Shown here: piece by piece, positions 15,824 through 17,091 of the stretch
Numbering within the stretch: position 1 is the first letter of the stretch
Layout of the letters: each line of letters starts with the position of its first letter
Assembly (NCBI GenBank): GCA_910585355.1
Contig: CAJUDN010000001.1
Coordinates: forward strand, 1-17,091
Reading direction: 5' to 3'
Source of the DNA: an uncultured Lachnospiraceae bacterium
Lineage (GTDB): Bacteria > Bacillota_A > Clostridia > Lachnospirales > Lachnospiraceae
Length of the DNA stretch: 17,091 bases
Position numbers and translations under genes: made by a program
The notes under the pieces: model-generated
Told to the model about the DNA's origin: nothing
Seen by the model: the letters and a program-made list of their open reading frames with translations, nothing else
The model's database searches: none

Positions 15824-16723
15824 ATGGCTGAAAACATGAAAAATACAAATACGGCCGGTGAAGATTCCCTGCCTGTTACAAATTACTGGAAAGACGTAAT
15901 ACGGCGGTTCAGCAGGAACAGAATTGCGGTAATCGGTCTGATTGCCTTGGGAATCATCGTGATTCTCTGTGCCGGAGCGCCGTTCTTTACGGATTACGAC
16001 CCGGTGGTGGACATGGATTTTATGAATATGCTGGCGCCTCCGGGAAGTGAAGGCCATCTTTTGGGGACTGATGACCTGGGACGCGATATCTGGTGCCGCC
16101 TGGTTTATGGGGGAAGAAGCTCTCTGGTGACAGGACTTTCTGTGGCGCTTCTGGCTGCCGTCATCGGTGTTGTGATCGGGCTTTACAGCGGATATTTCGG
16201 GGGAATCATTGAGGCGCTTCTTATGCGGTTTACAGATATTATGCTTTCTTTTCCGTTCCTTATCGTAGCCATTGCCATCATGTCCGTTCTGGGCTCCAGC
16301 CAGAAAAATATCATCATCGCGCTGGCCATCACAAGCTGGCCGCGGTTTGCAAGGCTGACCAGAGGTCAGGTTCTGGCCGTGAAAAATACCGAGTATGTGG
16401 AGGCGGCAAAGGCGGCAGGCTTTAAGAATGCCAGAATTATCTTCCGGCACGTGCTTCCCAACTGTATCGGCCCCTTGATTATCCAGGGAACCCTTTCCGT
16501 GGGAGGCGCAATCCTTTCGGCGGCCAGCCTTAATTATCTGGGCCTGGGCGCCGACGCGGCCTCTCCCGATTGGGGCATGATGTTAAGCCAGGGACGAAAT
16601 TATCTGCAGATCGCCCCATACCTGACAACCATTCCGGGCCTCGCCATTTCCGCCACGGTTCTTGCCATGAACTGGGTGGGAGACGGTATGCGGGACGCAT
16701 TCGATCCCAAATTGAGAAAGTAG
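15824..16723 (+). CDS. ABC importer permease, DppC/OppC type
   Basis: A 299-residue permease that pairs with the preceding DppB-like protein. A first membrane helix (about residues 35-55, IAVIGLIALGIIVILCAG) is followed by the periplasmic segment HLLGTDDLGRDIWCRLVYGGR (about 79-99), a signature of DppC proteins. Further helices follow, then the EAA loop EYVEAAKAAGFKNARIIFRH (about 190-209) and, near the C-terminus, LGLGADAASPDWGMML. AGGAGGG before ATG 15824 decides the start, and a further upstream frame overlapping dppB has no ribosome site. It is tightly coupled to dppB (10-base gap) and to the ATPase gene (13 bases). The family and role are secure; the substrate is not. Confidence 0.93.
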   Translation: MAENMKNTNTAGEDSLPVTNYWKDVIRRFSRNRIAVIGLIALGIIVILCAGAPFFTDYDPVVDMDFMNMLAPPGSEGHLLGTDDLGRDIWCRLVYGGRSSLVTGLSVALLAAVIGVVIGLYSGYFGGIIEALLMRFTDIMLSFPFLIVAIAIMSVLGSSQKNIIIALAITSWPRFARLTRGQVLAVKNTEYVEAAKAAGFKNARIIFRHVLPNCIGPLIIQGTLSVGGAILSAASLNYLGLGADAASPDWGMMLSQGRNYLQIAPYLTTIPGLAISATVLAMNWVGDGMRDAFDPKLRK

Positions 16724-16736
16724 GTGTGTGAAAGAT

Positions 16737-17091
16737 ATGGAGAATAAAAAATGTCTGGAAGTTAAAAATTTAAAAACATGGTTTCATACACCGGAGGGGA
16801 TTGTAAAATCGGTGGACGGTGTTTCTTTTTTCATCGAAGAGGGAAAAACCCTGGCGTTAGTGGGGGAATCCGGATGCGGGAAGACCATCACTTCCCTGTC
16901 GTTGATTAAACTTCTGCCGGATACGGCTGAATTAAGCGCAGATTCCATCGTGTTAAACGGCCGGGATGTGACAAATTTAAGCAAAAATGAGGCCAGAAAA
17001 ATACGAGGTTCGGAAATCTCCATGATTTTCCAGGAGCCCATGACCTCCTTAAATCCGGTATACCGGATAGAAAGGCAGCTTGGGGAGGTGT
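16737..17091 (+). CDS. ABC importer ATPase, DppD/OppD type (3' end outside window)
   Basis: The first 118 codons of an ABC ATPase that powers the importer from the cytoplasmic side. Walker A is GESGCGKT (43-50) and the Q-loop region is FQEPMTSLNP (98-107, Gln99), typical of DppD/OppD. The N-terminal CLEVKNLKTWFHTPEGIVKSVDGVSF is also characteristic. The frame stays open to the window edge, so the signature motif, Walker B and the C-terminal oligopeptide-transporter extension are not seen. The start ATG at 16737 has only a weak ribosome site (GAAAGA), suggesting translational coupling to the permease gene that ends 13 bases before. A second ATPase gene (DppF type) would be expected beyond the edge. 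Confidence 0.93.
   Translation, partial: MENKKCLEVKNLKTWFHTPEGIVKSVDGVSFFIEEGKTLALVGESGCGKTITSLSLIKLLPDTAELSADSIVLNGRDVTNLSKNEARKIRGSEISMIFQEPMTSLNPVYRIERQLGEV

Noticed and set aside
15746..16450. Long minus-strand frame opposite the dppB/dppC genes
   Set aside because: It is a shadow of well-supported genes, rich in His/Arg/Pro as antisense frames often are, with no family motif or ribosome site.

Overview
The window looks like a chromosomal segment of an anaerobic, gut-type Firmicute, most likely Lachnospiraceae in the broad Enterocloster/Lacrimispora sense. The reasons are moderate GC, strong AGGAGG-type ribosome binding sites, Gram-positive lipoprotein signals, a clostridial GltS-type transporter, and a Tet(M)-like GTPase joined to a YacP/Rae1-type nuclease, a combination I associate with clostridial genomes. 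The family calls are firm; the taxonomic call is an inference from protein style. No tRNA, rRNA, CRISPR array, transposase or integrase is visible. No gene-free gap exceeds 300 bases; the largest are 5724-5936, 7070-7292 and 12794-13036, and the content of each is listed.

Layout. (1) 1-130 is a palindrome-rich left edge, followed by an EamA/DMT permease (131-1054). (2) 1159-5723 is a metabolic island: a LysR regulator, a terminator, then a tight three-gene operon for a CitE-like lyase, a homocitrate/isopropylmalate-synthase-like enzyme and a GltS-type Na+/dicarboxylate symporter. It looks like an organic-acid utilisation module without the usual citrate lyase partners. (3) 5766-5866 can fold into an elaborate nested stem structure. 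It is followed by a promoter with flanking dyads and a 73-residue membrane protein. (4) 6167-7069 (minus) is a second LysR regulator, divergent from a lipoprotein plus iron-sulfur-flavoprotein pair (7293-8395). (5) 8480-11278 encodes a 932-residue fusion of a ribosomal-protection-type translational GTPase and a Rae1-like NYN/PIN ribonuclease, followed 21 nt later by glycerol kinase and a strong terminator. (6) 13037-17091 is a Dpp/Opp-type ABC importer operon (binding protein, attenuating terminator, two permeases, start of an ATPase). Its binding-protein gene carries an in-frame UGA.

The most interesting system is the GTPase-nuclease fusion and its leader. The GTPase half should place the protein in the ribosomal A site. 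The nuclease half resembles Rae1, an A-site mRNA endonuclease. The tetracycline-protection loop seen in Tet(M) is not recognisable. The Shine-Dalgarno sequence of the gene lies in the 3' arm of a perfect 13-bp (plus 6-bp) hairpin. The 5' arm overlaps a likely extended -10 promoter, so transcripts starting at that promoter would have a free ribosome site while read-through mRNA from the upstream operon would have it masked. A second in-frame start with its own good Shine-Dalgarno lies just upstream of the hairpin. Together these suggest a translation-coupled switch controlling a ribosome-acting nuclease.
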